64,000 bases of DNA from Phytophthora colocasiae (taxonomy: Eukaryota > Oomycota > Peronosporomycetes > Peronosporales > Peronosporaceae). Below the pieces are notes generated by a model. That model did not search any database, had not been told where the DNA came from, and saw only the letters and a list, made by a program, of their open reading frames with translations. The stretch's first letter is position 1. Every line of letters begins with the position of its first letter. The stretch covers positions 1,178,001 through 1,242,000 of the forward strand of contig JAGKQI010000094.1 of NCBI GenBank assembly GCA_018806915.1, read 5' to 3'. This document shows, one piece after another, positions 1 to 14,009 of this stretch. Made by a program: the position numbers and the translations under genes.

Positions 1-1184
1 ATCCGTGAACGCCTCAATATCACGGTAATATTGGTTTCCATAAGCATTCAACGCTCGATCAAACGCATCCGTATTGGGCGGTGCATCGGCCAGCCATACT
101 AAAAAGTGAGCGTGCAATGTTCCACCTCCTTGCATCTCAACCATGCCAAAGTACGCCTTCACGTCTCCAAAAAGACCATCAAATGGTTTGCCTTTCATCT
201 CATTTAATGGAACGCCAAGAACATGCTCAACAAACGCATCGATATTGCGCATAAAGAGTCGGGCCGACGCAACGTCATTGCGCATGCAAGCACTATGCAT
301 ATTCGAGCGACCGGGTGGATCAGCCAACGCAGCGTCAAACAGCGGGTCGACCGACGTGATACCACAGTATTGTGCCATCACGAACGATCCTGCAACGTCC
401 GGGGTTAGCGTCACAAAAAGAGCTGGTTGCCCGAATCGCGCTTGATACGCGAATGCTCCACGTCGACATTGCGCTCGTTCGCCATCACTTCCCCACATCG
501 CGCTGCCACTAATGTCGACAGTCTTCAAAAACGCGGCTGCACTGGAGTCTTGGGTACGCGTCGAGGTTTTGCGTCCCTGTCGGCGTAGCTCTTTGTCAGC
601 CAACGCATCTCGCAAAGCGTCTTCACTAATATTACTGTACGGCTCAAACATCATCGTATTTCGCTGGCACTTTAAAGCCACTTGTGTGTACATCCTGTGA
701 AGCGATAGATAGTCGAAGCTTGCGAGCATGAAAAGCTCATCTTCAGCGAATCGTCTCGAGCTGAGATTCGCGTAATATCGAATACAGGTATTGAAAGCAA
801 CAGGCACGTGTCGTTGTTCACCCGGGTGCCCTCGTCCGTACGGGAACAAATGTGGGAACATACGCGCGAAAAGTGATGCATCACGTTGTGCAAATTGGGT
901 CGAATGTCTGACGAGAAATTGAGATTGTGATGTACTTTGGGAACGCATGTTCATAACTCCCAGCCTAGCCCCACCGCACCAAGGCTAAGCTGTAAACGCT
1001 CAAGGCAATTCTTTTGCAAGCATCGGAAACTGGGTGTAACCTTGGTATTGAATCGACAGAATCCCAAATGTGATCAACTTCACAACCTTGAGCACGCTGT
1101 CGCGTATTCTCCATTTGCTGTCTTGAAGCGGTTCTATTTGCATCGTCCTCGTTCTCGATTGCGACGCAATCTTTCTTCTCTGTC
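1..1184 (-). pseudogene. Helitron array unit 14, cut by the window start
   Basis: It contains the N-terminal piece, the deletion scar and the Rep domain to just past the HUH motif. The rest lies outside the window. Confidence 0.8.
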
Positions 1185-2790
1185 TAACTCATGCAGAAAT
1201 TTGCCATACTCGTTGCCATCACGGTCTTCTTGAGTCTCAAATAAATGCAGGTCACGACGGTAAATCGCGGCTTTTGCTGCCGCGACGCTGCCTCGACATG
1301 GCATTTCTAATTTCACGGCTGCCGCCAACTCCAGACGAAGCGTATGGCCGCATCGGAGGGGCCACGATGCTGGGCGGTGATCGAGTAAGAGACGCCGAAT
1401 AACGTGCTGAGAGCTAAGGGCAGTGCTGCACCCGGGACACTGTACCAGTTTTTGTTCACCGCGTGCTTTATGACCACGATGGTGCTTGTTGGGATCTTCG
1501 TAAGCCTCGGACGGAATAAAGAGCTCCTGTAGATCAGCGTACGACTGTCCGCAGAAGACACACGACGAATCCGCTACACGGATAGGCATCGACGTCGACA
1601 CAATACTATCCGTGAACGCCTCAATATCACGGTAATATTGGTTTCCATAAGCATTCAACGCTCGATCAAACGCATCCGTATTGGGCGGTGCATCGGCCAG
1701 CCATACTAAAAGTGAGCGTGCAATGTTCCACCTCCTTGCATCTCAACCATGCCAAAGTACGCCTTCACGTCTCCAAAAAGACCATCAAATGGTTTGCCTT
1801 TCATCTCATTTAATGGAACGCCAAGAATATGCTCAACAAACGCATCGATATTGCGCATAAAGAGTCGGGCCGACGCAACGTCATTGCGCATGCAAGCACT
1901 ATGCATATTCGAGCGACCGGGTGGATCAGCCAACGCAGCGTCAAACAGCGGGTCGACCGACGTGATACCACAGTATTGTGCCATCACGAACGATCCTGCA
2001 AACGTCCGGGGTTAGCGTCACAAAAGAGCTGGTTGCCCGAATCGCGCTTGATACGCGAATGCTCCACGTCGACATTGCGCTCGTTCGCCATCACTTCCCC
2101 ACATCGCGCTGCCACTAATGTCGACAGTCTTCAAAAACGCGGCTGCACTGGAGTCTTGGGTACGCGTCGAGGTTTTGCGTCCCTGTCGGCGTAGCTCTTT
2201 GTCAGCCAACGCATCTCGCAAAGCGTCTTCACTAATATTACTGTACGGCTCAAACATCATCGTATTTCGCTGGCACTTTAAAGCCACTTGTGTGTACATC
2301 CTGTGAAGCGATAGATAGTCGAAGCTTGCGAGCATGAAAAGCTCATCTTCAGCGAATCGTCTCGAGCTGAGATTCGCGTAATATCGAATACAGGTATTGA
2401 AAGCAACAGGCACGTGTCGTTGTTCACCCGGGTGCCCTCGTCCGTACGGGAACAAATGTAGGAACATACGCGCGAAAAGTGATGCATCACGTTGTGCAAA
2501 TTGGGTCGAATGTCTGACGAGAAATTGAGATTGTGATGTACTTTGGGACGCATGTTCATAACTCCCAGCCTAGCCCCACCGCACCAAGGCTAAGCTGTAA
2601 ACGCTCAAGGCAATTCTTTTTGCAAGCATCGGAAACTGGGTGTAACCTTGGTATTGAATCGACAGAATCCCAAATGTGATCAACTTCACAACCTTGAGCA
2701 CGCTGTCGCGTATTCTCCATTTGCTGTCTTGAAGCGGTTCTATTTGCATCGTCCTCGTTCTCGATTGCGACGCAATCTTTCTTCTCTGTC
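1185..2790 (-). pseudogene. Helitron array unit 13
   Basis: Deleted-type unit. The Rep opening (2018-2467) and the central part (1706-1987) are split at A-runs near 2000 and 2024. The tail runs at 1134-1658 across the junction into unit 14. Confidence 0.8.
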
Positions 2791-4397
2791 TAACTCATGC
2801 AGAAATTTGCCATACTTCGTTGCCATCACGGTCTTCTTGAGTCTCAAATAAATGCAGGTCACGACGGTAAATCGCGGCTTTTGCTGCCGCGACGCTGCCT
2901 CGACATGGCATTTCTAATTTCACGGCTGCCGCCAACTCCAGACGAAGCGTATGGCCGCATCGGAGGGGGCCACGATGCTGGGCGGTGATCGAGTAAGAGA
3001 CGCCGAATAACGTGCTGAGAGCTAAGGGCAGTGCTGCACCCGGGACACTGTACCAGTTTTTGTTCACCGCGTGCTTTATGACCACGATGGTGCTTGTTGG
3101 GATCTTCGTAAGCCTCGGACGGAATAAAGAGCTCCTGTAGATCGGCGTACGACTGTCCGCAGAAGACACACGACGAATCCGCTACACGGATAGGCATCGA
3201 CGTCGACACAATACTATCCGTGAACGCCTCAATATCACGGTAATATTGGTTTCCATAAGCATTCAACGCTCGATCAAACGCATCCGTATTGGGCGGTGCA
3301 TCGGCCAGCCATACTAAAAGTGAGCGTGCAATGTTCCACCTCCTTGCATCTCAACCATGCCAAAGTACGCCTTCACGTCTCCAAAAAGACCATCAAATGG
3401 TTTGCCTTTCATCTCATTTAATGGAACGCCAAGAATATGCTCAACAAACGCATCGATATTGCGCATAAAGAGTCGGGCCGACGCAACGTCATTGCGCATG
3501 CAAGCACTATGCATATTCGAGCGACCGGGTGGATCAGCCAACGCAGCGTCAAACAGCGGGTCGACCGACGTGATACCACAGTATTGTGCCATCACGAACG
3601 ATCCTGCAACGTCCGGGGTTAGCGTCACAAAAAGAGCTGGTTGCCCGAATCGCGCTTGATACGCGAATGCTCCACGTCGACATTGCGCTCGTTCGCCATC
3701 ACTTCCCCACATCGCGCTGCCACTAATGTCGACAGTCTTCAAAAACGCGGCTGCACTGGAGTCTTGGGTACGCGTCGAGGTTTTGCGTCCCTGTCGGCGT
3801 AGCTCTTTGTCAGCCAACGCATCTCGCAAAGCGTCTTCACTAATATTACTGTACGGCTCAAACATCATCGTATTTCGCTGGCACTTTAAAGCCACTTGTG
3901 TGTACATCCTGTGAAGCGATAGATAGTCGAAGCTTGCGAGCATGAAAAGCTCATCTTCAGCGAATCGTCTCGAGCTGAGATTCGCGTAATATCGAATACA
4001 GGTATTGAAAGCAACAGGCACGTGTCGTTGTTCACCCGGGTGCCCTCGTCCGTACGGGAACAAATGTGGGAACATACGCGCGAAAAGTGATGCATCACGT
4101 TGTGCAAATCGGGTCGAATGTCTGACGAGAAATTGAGATTGTGATGTACTTTGGGACGCATGTTCATAACTCCCAGCCTAGCCCCACCGCACCAAGGCTA
4201 AGCTGTAAACGCTCAAGGCAATTCTTTTTGCAAGCATCGGAAACTGGGTGTAACCTTGGTATTGAATCGACAGAATCCCAAATGTGATCAACTTCACAAC
4301 CTTGAGCACGCTGTCGCGTATTCTCCATTTGCTGTCTTGAAGCGGTTCTATTTGCACGTCCTCGTTCTCGATTGCGACGCAATCTTTCTTCTCTGTC
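2791..4397 (-). pseudogene. Helitron array unit 12
   Basis: Deleted-type unit. The Rep frame is open for 253 residues (3314-4075), ending just after HAHF at an A-run. The C-terminal part continues at 2859-3266 in another frame. Confidence 0.8.
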
Positions 4398-5998
4398 TAA
4401 CTCATGCAGAAATTTGCCATACTCGTTGCCATCACGGTCTTCTTGAGTCTCAAATAAATGCAGGTCACGACGGTAAATCGCGGCTTTTGCTGCCGCGACG
4501 CTGCCTCGACATGGCATTTCTAATTTCACGGCTGCCGCCAACTCAGACGAAGCGTATGGCCGCATCGGAGGGGGCCACGATGCTGGGCGGTGATCGAGTA
4601 AGAGACGCCGAATAACGTGCTGAGAGCTAAGGGCAGTGCTGCACCCGGGACACTGTACCAGTTTTTGTTCACCGCGTGCTTTATGACCACGATGGTGCTT
4701 GTTGGGATCTTCGTAAGCCTCGGACGGAATAAAGAGCTCCTGTAGATCGGCGTACGACTGTCCGCAGAAGACACACGACGAATCCGCTACACGGATAGGC
4801 ATCGACGTCGACACAATACTATCCGTGAACGCCTCAATATCACGGTAATATTGGTTTCATAAGCATTCAACGCTCGATCAAACGCATCCGTATTGGGCGG
4901 TGCATCGGCCAGCCATACTAAAAAGTGAGCGTGCAATGTTCCACCTCCTTGCATCTCAACCATGCCAAAGTACGCCTTCACGTCTCCAAAGACCATCAAA
5001 TGGTTTGCCTTTCATCTCATTTAATGGAACGCCAAGAACATGCTCAACAAACGCATCGATATTGCGCATAAAGAGTCGGGCCGACGCAACGTCATTGCGC
5101 ATGCAAGCACTATGCATATTCGAGCGACCGGGTGGATCAGCCAACGCAGCGTCAAACAGCGGGTCGACCGACGTGATACCACAGTATTGTGCCATCACGA
5201 ACGATCCTGCAACGTCCGGGGTTAGCGTCACAAAAGAGCTGGTTGCCCGAATCGCGCTGATACGCGAATGCTCCACGTCGACATTGCGCTCGTTCGCCAT
5301 CACTTCCCCACATCGCGCTGCCACTAATGTCGACAGTCTTCAAAAACGCGGCTGCACTGGAGTCTTGGGTACGCGTCGAGGTTTTGCGTCCCTGTCGGCG
5401 TAGCTCTTTGTCAGCCAACGCATCTCGCAAAGCGTCTTCACTAATATTACTGTACGGCTCAAACATCATCGTATTTCGCTGGCACTTTAAAGCCACTTGT
5501 GTGTACATCCTGTGAAGCGATAGATAGTCGAAGCTTGCGAGCATGAAAAGCTCATCTTCAGCGAATCGTCTCGAGCTGAGATTCGCGTAATATCGAATAC
5601 AGGTATTGAAAGCAACAGGCACGTGTCGTTGTTCACCCGGGTGCCCTCGTCCGTACGGGAACAAATGTGGGAACATACGCGCGAAAAGTGATGCATCACG
5701 TTGTGCAAATTGGGTCGAATGTCTGACGAGAAATTGAGATTGTGATGTACTTTGGGACGCATGTTCATAACTCCCAGCCTAGCCCCACCGCACCAAGGCT
5801 AAGCTGTAAACGCTCAAGGCAATTCTTTTTGCAAGCATCGGAAACTGGGTGTAACCTTGGTATTGAATCGACAGAATCCCAAATGTGATCAACTTCACAA
5901 CCTTGAGCACGCTGTCGCGTATTCTCCATTTGCTGTCTTGAAGCGGTTCTATTTGCACGTCCTCGTTCTCGATTGCGACGCAATCTTTCTTCTCTGTC
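4398..5998 (-). pseudogene. Helitron array unit 11
   Basis: Deleted-type unit. It shifts near 5258 (T lost), 5234 (A-run), 4990 (two A lost) and 4858 (C lost). The HUH motif is intact in the 4787-4999 fragment. Confidence 0.8.
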
Positions 5999-7601
5999 TA
6001 ACTCATGCAGAAATTTGCCATACTCGTTGCCATCACGGTCTTCTTGAGTCTCAAATAAATGCAGGTCACGACGGTAAATCGCGGCTTTGCTGCCGCGACG
6101 CTGCCTCGACATGGCATTTCTAATTTCACGGCTGCCGCCAACTCCAGACGAAGCGTATGGCCGCATCGGAGGGGCCACGATGCTGGGCGGTGATCGAGTA
6201 AGAGACGCCGAATAACGTGCTGAGAGCTAAGGGCAGTGCTGCACCCGGGACACTGTACCAGTTTTTGTTCACCGCGTGCTTTATGACCACGATGGTGCTT
6301 GTTGGGATCTTCGTAAGCCTCGGACGGAATAAAGAGCTCCTGTAGATCGGCGTACGACTGTCCGCAGAAGACACACGACGAATCCGCTACACGGATAGGC
6401 ATCGACGTCGACACAATACTATCCGTGAACGCCTCAATATCACGGTAATATTGGTTTCCATAAGCATTCAACGCTCGATCAAACGCATCCGTATTGGGCG
6501 GTGCATCGGCCAGCCATACTAAAAAGTGAGCGTGCAATGTTCCACCTCCTTGCATCTCAACCATGCCAAAGTACGCCTTCACGTCTCCAAAAAGACCATC
6601 AAATGGTTTGCCTTTCATCTCATTTAATGGAACGCCAAGAACATGCTCAACAAACGCATCGATATTGCGCATAAAGAGTCGGGCCGACGCAACGTCATTG
6701 CGCATGCAAGCACTATGCATATTCGAGCGACCGGGTGGATCAGCCAACGCAGCGTCAAACAGCGGGTCGACCGACGTGATACCATAGTATTGTGCCATCA
6801 CGAACGATCCTGCAACGTCCGGGGTTAGCGTCACAAAAGAGCTGGTTGCCCGAATCGCGCTTGATACGCGAATGCTCCACGTCGACATTGCGCTCGTTCG
6901 CCATCACTTCCCCACATCGCGCTGCCACTAATGTCGACAGTCTTCAAAAACGCGGCTGCACTGGAGTCTTGGGTACGCGTCGAGGTTTTGCGTCCCTGTC
7001 GGCGTAGCTCTTTGTCAGCCAACGCATCTCGCAAAGCGTCTTCACTAATATTACTGTACGGCTCAAACATCATCGTATTTCGCTGGCACTTTAAAGCCAC
7101 TTGTGTGTACATCCTGTGAAGCGATAGATAGTCGAAGCTTGCGAGCATGAAAGCTCATCTTCAGCGAATCGTCTCGAGCTGAGATTCGCGTAATATCGAA
7201 TACAGGTATTGAAAGCAACAGGCACGTGTCGTTGTTCACCCGGGTGCCCTCGTCCGTACGGGAACAAATGTGGGAACATACGCGCGAAAAGTGATGCATC
7301 ACGTTGTGCAAATTGGGTCGAATGTCTGACGAGAAATTGAGATTGTGATGTACTTTGGGACGCATGTTCATAACTCCCAGCCTAGCCCCACCGCACCAAG
7401 GCTAAGCTGTAAACGCTCAAGGCAATTCTTTTTGGAAGCATCGGAAACTGGGTGTAACCTTGGTATTGAATCGACAGAATCCCAAATGTGATCAACTTCA
7501 CAACCTTGAGCACGCTGTCGCGTATTCTCCATTTGCTGTCTTGAAGCGGTTCTATTTGCACGTCCTCGTTCTCGATTGCGACGCAATCTTTCTTCTCTGT
7601 C
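5999..7601 (-). pseudogene. Helitron array unit 10
   Basis: Deleted-type unit. It has breaks at A-runs near 7150 and 6838. A 296-aa frame (5998-6888) contains the HUH motif and both Cys pairs and ends after a T-run shift near 6087. Confidence 0.8.
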
Positions 7602-9202
7602 TAACTCATGCAGAAATTTGCCATACTCGTTGCCATCACGGTCTTCTTGAGTCTCAAATAAATGCAGGTCACGACGGTAAATCGCGGCTTTTGCTGCCGC
7701 GACGCTGCCTCGACATGGCATTTCTAATTTCACGGCTGCCGCCAACTCAGACGAAGCGTATGGCCGCATCGGAGGGGCCACGATGCTGGGCGGTGATCGA
7801 GTAAGAGACGCCGAATAACGTGCTGAGAGCTAAGGGCAGTGCTGCACCCGGGACACTGTACCAGTTTTTGTTCACCGCGTGCTTTATGACCACGATGGTG
7901 CTTGTTGGGATCTTCGTAAGCCTCGGACGGAATAAAGAGCTCCTGTAGATCGGCGTACGACTGTCCGCAGAAGACACACGACGAATCCGCTACACGGATA
8001 GGCATCGACGTCGACACAATACTATCCGTGAACGCCTCAATATCACGGTAATATTGGTTTCCATAAGCATTCAACGCTCGATCAAACGCATCCGTATTGG
8101 CGGTGCATCGGCCAGCCATACTAAAAAGTGAGCGTGCAATGTTCCACCTCCTTGCATCTCAACCATGCCAAAGTACGCCTTCACGTCTCCAAAAGACCAT
8201 CAAATGGTTTGCCTTTCATCTCATTTAATGGAACGCCAAGAACATGCTCAACAAACGCATCGATATTGCGCATAAAGAGTCGGGCCGACGCAACGTCATT
8301 GCGCATGCAAGCACTATGCATATTCGAGCGACCGGGTGGATCAGCCAACGCAGCGTCAAACAGCGGGTCGACCGACGTGATACCACAGTATTGTGCCATC
8401 ACGAACGATCCTGCAACGTCCGGGGTTAGCGTCACAAAAAGAGCTGGTTGCCCGAATCGCGCTTGATACGCGAATGCTCCACGTCGACATTGCGCTCGTT
8501 CGCCATCACTTCCCCACATCGCGCTGCCACTAATGTCGACAGTCTTCAAAAACGCGGCTGCACTGGAGTCTTGGGTACGCGTCGAGGTTTTGCGTCCCTG
8601 TCGGCGTAGCTCTTTGTCAGCCAACGCATCTCGCAAAGCGTCTTCACTAATATTACTGTACGGCTCAAACATCATCGTATTTCGCTGGCACTTTAAAGCC
8701 ACTTGTGTGTACATCCTGTGAAGCGATAGATAGTCGAAGCTTGCGAGCATGAAAGCTCATCTTCAGCGAATCGTCTCGAGCTGAGATTCGCGTAATATCG
8801 AATACAGGTATTGAAAGCAACAGGCACGTGTCGTTGTTCACCCGGGTGCCCTCGTCCGTACGGGAACAAATGTGGGAACATACGCGCGAAAAGTGATGCA
8901 TCACGTTGTGCAAATTGGGTCGAATGTCTGACGAGAAATTGAGATTGTGATGTACTTTGGAACGCATGTTCATAACTCCCAGCCTAGCCCCACCGCACCA
9001 AGGCTAAGCTGTAAACGCTCAAGGCAATTCTTTTGGAAGCATCGGAAACTGGGTGTAACCTTGGTATTGAATCGACAGAATCCCAAATGTGATCAACTTC
9101 ACAACCTTGAGCACGCTGTCGCGTATTCTCCATTTGCTGTCTTGAAGCGGTTCTATTTGCACGTCCTCGTTCTCGATTGCGACGCAATCTTTCTTCTCTG
9201 TC
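7602..9202 (-). pseudogene. Helitron array unit 9
   Basis: Deleted-type unit. The Rep frame 8181-8750 starts internally because an A is lost near 8751, and it ends at an A-run near 8192. The HUH part follows in another frame, with a further lost G near 8100. Confidence 0.8.
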
Positions 9203-10803
9203 TAACTCATGCAGAAATTTGCCATACTCGTTGCCATCACGGTCTTCTTGAGTCTCAAATAAATGCAGGTCACGACGGTAAATCGCGGCTTTGCTGCCGC
9301 GACGCTGCCTCGACATGGCATTTCTAATTTCACGGCTGCCGCCAACTCAGACGAAGCGTATGGCCGCATCGGAGGGGGCCACGATGCTGGGCGGTGATCG
9401 AGTAAGAGACGCCGAATAACGTGCTGAGAGCTAAGGGCAGTGCTGCACCCGGGACACTGTACCAGTTTTTGTTCACCGCGTGCTTTATGACCACGATGGT
9501 GCTTGTTGGGATCTTCGTAAGCCTCGGACGGAATAAAGAGCTCCTGTAGATCGGCGTACGACTGTCCGCAGAAGACACACGACGAATCCGCTACACGGAT
9601 AGGCATCGACGTCGACACAATACTATCCGTGAACGCCTCAATATCACGGTAATATTGGTTTCCATAAGCATTCAACGCTCGATCAAACGCATCCGTATTG
9701 GGCGGTGCATCGGCCAGCCATACTAAAAAGTGAGCGTGCAATGTTCCACCTCCTTGCATCTCAACCATGCCAAAGTACGCCTTCACGTCTCCAAAAAGAC
9801 CATCAAATGGTTTGCCTTTCATCTCATTTAATGGAACGCCAAGAACATGCTCAACAAACGCATCGATATTGCGCATAAAGAGTCGGGCCGACGCAACGTC
9901 ATTGCGCATGCAAGCACTATGCATATTCGAGCGACCGGGTGGATCAGCCAACGCAGCGTCAAACAGCGGGTCGACCGACGTGATACCACAGTATTGTGCC
10001 ATCACGAACGATCCTGCAACGTCCGGGGTTAGCGTCACAAAAGAGCTGGTTGCCCGAATCGCGCTTGATACGCGAATGCTCCACGTCGACATTGCGCTCG
10101 TTCGCCATCACTTCCCACATCGCGCTGCCACTAATGTCGACAGTCTTCAAAAACGCGGCTGCACTGGAGTCTTGGGTACGCGTCGAGGTTTTGCGTCCCT
10201 GTCGGCGTAGCTCTTTGTCAGCCAACGCATCTCGCAAAGCGTCTTCACTAATATTACTGTACGGCTCAAACATCATCGTATTTCGCTGGCACTTTAAAGC
10301 CACTTGTGTGTACATCCTGTGAAGCGATAGATAGTCGAAGCTTGCGAGCATGAAAAGCTCATCTTCAGCGAATCGTCTCGAGCTGAGATTCGCGTAATAT
10401 CGAATACAGGTATTGAAAGCAACAGGCACGTGTCGTTGTTCACCCGGGTGCCCTCGTCCGTACGGGAACAAATGTGGGAACATACGCGCGAAAAGTGATG
10501 CATCACGTTGTGCAAATTGGGTCGAATGTCTGACGAGAAATTGAGATTGTGATGTACTTTGGGACGCATGTTCATAACTCCCAGCCTAGCCCCACCGCAC
10601 CAAGGCTAAGCTGTAAACGCTCAAGGCAATTCTTTTGGAAGCATCGAAACTGGGTGTAACCTTGGTATTGAATCGACAGAATCCCAAATGTGATCAACTT
10701 CACAACCTTGAGCACGCTGTCGCGTATTCTCCATTTGCTGTCTTGAAGCGGTTCTATTTGCACGTCCTCGTTCTCGATTGCGACGCAATCTTTCTTCTCT
10801 GTC
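9203..10803 (-). pseudogene. Helitron array unit 8
   Basis: Deleted-type unit. A C-run shift near 10114 and an A-run shift near 10040 separate the Rep opening (9959-10483) from a 296-aa frame (9202-10092). The latter carries the HUH motif and both Cys pairs, then shifts at a T-run near 9291. Confidence 0.8.
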
Positions 10804-12404
10804 TAACTCATGCAGAAATTTGCCATACTCGTTGCCATCACGGTCTTCTTGAGTCTCAAATAAATGCAGGTCACGACGGTAAATCGCGGCTTTTGCTGCC
10901 GCGACGCTGCCTCGACATGGCATTTCTAATTTCACGGCTGCCGCCAACTCAGACGAAGCGTATGGCCGCATCGGAGGGGGCCACGATGCTGGGCGGTGAT
11001 CGAGTAAGAGACGCCGAATAACGTGCTGAGAGCTAAGGGCAGTGCTGCACCCGGGACACTGTACCAGTTTTTGTTCACCGCGTGCTTTATGACCACGATG
11101 GTGCTTGTTGGGATCTTCGTAAGCCTCGGACGGAATAAAGAGCTCCTGTAGATCGGCGTACGACTGTCCGCAGAAGACACACGACGAATCCGCTACACGG
11201 ATAGGCATCGACGTCGACACAATACTATCCGTGAACGCCTCAATATCACGGTAATATTGGTTTCCATAAGCATTCAACGCTCGATCAAACGCATCCGTAT
11301 TGGGCGGTGCATCGGCCAGCCATACTAAAAGTGAGCGTGCAATGTTCCACCTCCTTGCATCTCAACCATGCCAAAGTACGCCTTCACGTCTCCAAAAGAC
11401 CATCAAATGGTTTGCCTTTCATCTCATTTAATGGAACGCCAAGAACATGCTCAACAAACGCATCGATATTGCGCATAAAGAGTCGGGCCGACGCAACGTC
11501 ATTGCGCATGCAAGCACTATGCATATTCGAGCGACCGGGTGGATCAGCCAACGCAGCGTCAAACAGCGGGTCGACCGACGTGATACCACAGTATTGTGCC
11601 ATCACGAACGATCCTGCAACGTCCGGGTTAGCGTCACAAAAAGAGCTGGTTGCCCGAATCGCGCTTGATACGCGAATGCTCCACGTCGACATTGCGCTCG
11701 TTCGCCATCACTTCCCACATCGCGCTGCCACTAATGTCGACAGTCTTCAAAAACGCGGCTGCACTGGAGTCTTGGGTACGCGTGGAGGTTTTGCGTCCCT
11801 GTCGGCGTAGCTCTTTGTCAGCCAACGCATCTCGCAAAGCGTCTTCACTAATATTACTGTACGGCTCAAACATCATCGTATTTCGCTGGCACTTTAAAGC
11901 CACTTGTGTGTACATCCTGTGAAGCGATAGATAGTCGAAGCTTGCGAGCATGAAAAGCTCATCTTCAGCGAATCGTCTCGAGCTGAGATTCGCGTAATAT
12001 CGAATACAGGTATTGAAAGCAACAGGCACGTGTCGTTGTTCACCCGGGTGCCCTCGTCCGTACGGGAACAAATGTGGGAACATACGCGCGAAAAGTGATG
12101 CATCACGTTGTGCAAATTGGGTCGAATGTCTGACGAGAAATTGAGATTGTGATGTACTTTGGAACGCATGTTCATAACTCCCAGCCTAGCCCCACCGCAC
12201 CAAGGCTAAGCTGTAAACGCTCAAGGCAATTCTTTTGGAAGCATCGGAAACTGGGTGTAACCTTGGTATTGAATCGACAGAATCCCAAATGTGATCAACT
12301 TCACAACCTTGAGCACGCTGTCGCGTATTCTCCATTTGCTGTCTTGAAGCGGTTCTATTTGCACGTCCTCGTTCTCGATTGCGACGCAATCTTTCTTCTC
12401 TGTC
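10804..12404 (-). pseudogene. Helitron array unit 7
   Basis: Deleted-type unit, broken into frames 11634-12083, 11384-11692 and 10621-11277. Shifts lie at a shortened C-run (near 11713), a shortened G-run (near 11625) and A-runs (near 11395 and 11330). Confidence 0.8.
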
Positions 12405-14009
12405 TAACTCATGCAGAAATTTGCCATACTCGTTGCCATCACGGTCTTCTTGAGTCTCAAATAAATGCAGGTCACGACGGTAAATCGCGGCTTTTGCTGC
12501 CGCGACGCTGCCTCGACATGGCATTTCTAATTTCACGGCTGCCGCCAACTCAGACGAAGCGTATGGCCGCATCGGAGGGGGCCACGATGCTGGGCGGTGA
12601 TCGAGTAAGAGACGCCGAATAACGTGCTGAGAGCTAAGGGCAGTGCTGCACCCGGGACACTGTACCAGTTTTTGTTCACCGCGTGCTTTATGACCACGAT
12701 GGTGCTTGTTGGGATCTTCGTAAGCCTCGGACGGAATAAAGAGCTCCTGTAGATCGGCGTACGACTGTCCGCAGAAGACACACGACGAATCCGCTACACG
12801 GATAGGCATCGACGTCGACACAATACTATCCGTGAACGCCTCAATATGACGGTAATATTGGTTTCCATAAGCATTCAACGCTCGATCAAACGCATCCGTA
12901 TTGGGCGGTGCATCGGCCAGCCATACTAAAAAGTGAGCGTGCAATGTTCCACCTCCTTGCATCTCAACCATGCCAAAGTACGCCTTCACGTCTCCAAAAA
13001 GACCATCAAATGGTTTGCCTTTCATCTCATTTAATGGAACGCCAAGAACATGCTCAACAAACGCATCGATATTGCGCATAAAGAGTCGGGCCGACGCAAC
13101 GTCATTGCGCATGCAAGCACTATGCATATTCGAGCGACCGGGTGGATCAGCCAACGCAGCGTCAAACAGCGGGTCGACCGACGTGATACCACAGTATTGT
13201 GCCATCACGAACGATCCTGCAACGTCCGGGGTTAGCGTCACAAAAGAGCTGGTTGCCCGAATCGCGCTTGATACGCGAATGCTCCACGTCGACATTGCGC
13301 TCGTTCGCCATCACTTCCCCACATCGCGCTGCCACTAATGTCGACAGTCTTCAAAAACGCGGCTGCACTGGAGTCTTGGGTACGCGTCGAGGTTTTGCGT
13401 CCCTGTCGGCGTAGCTCTTTGTCAGCCAACGCATCTCGCAAAGCGTCTTCACTAATATTACTGTACGGCTCAAACATCATCGTATTTCGCTGGCACTTTA
13501 AAGCCACTTGTGTGTACATCCTGTGAAGCGATAGATAGTCGAAGCTTGCGAGCATGAAAAGCTCATCTTCAGCGAATCGTCTCGAGCTGAGATTCGCGTA
13601 ATATCGAATACAGGTATTGAAAGCAACAGGCACGTGTCGTTGTTCACCCGGGTGCCCTCGTCCGTACGGGAACAAATGTGGGAACATACGCGCGAAAAGT
13701 GATGCATCACGTTGTGCAAATTGGGTCGAATGTCTGACGAGAAATTGAGATTGTGATGTACTTTGGAACGCATGTTCATAACTCCCAGCCTAGCCCCACC
13801 GCACCAAGGCTAAGCTGTAAACGCTCAAGGCAATTCTTTTTGGAAGCATCGGAAACTGGGTGTAACCTTGGTATTGAATCGACAGAATCCCAAATGTGAT
13901 CAACTTCACAACCTTGAGCACGCTGTCGCGTATTCTCCATTTGCTGTCTTGAAGCGGTTCTATTTGCACGTCCTCGTTCTCGATTGCGACGCAATCTTTC
14001 TTCTCTGTC
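12405..14009 (-). pseudogene. Helitron array unit 6
   Basis: Deleted-type unit. The opening of the Rep domain (13238-13687) is separated from the rest (ending in the next unit at 12186) by one A-run shift near 13245. From 13295 the frame is open through the HUH motif and into unit 7 (369 aa). Confidence 0.82.

Noticed and set aside
143..445. Plus-strand ORF of about 100 aa repeated in every Helitron unit (MPKYAFTSPK...)
   Set aside because: It is the exact antisense of the Rep HUH region, varies with the same homopolymer indels, and has no independent coding signal.
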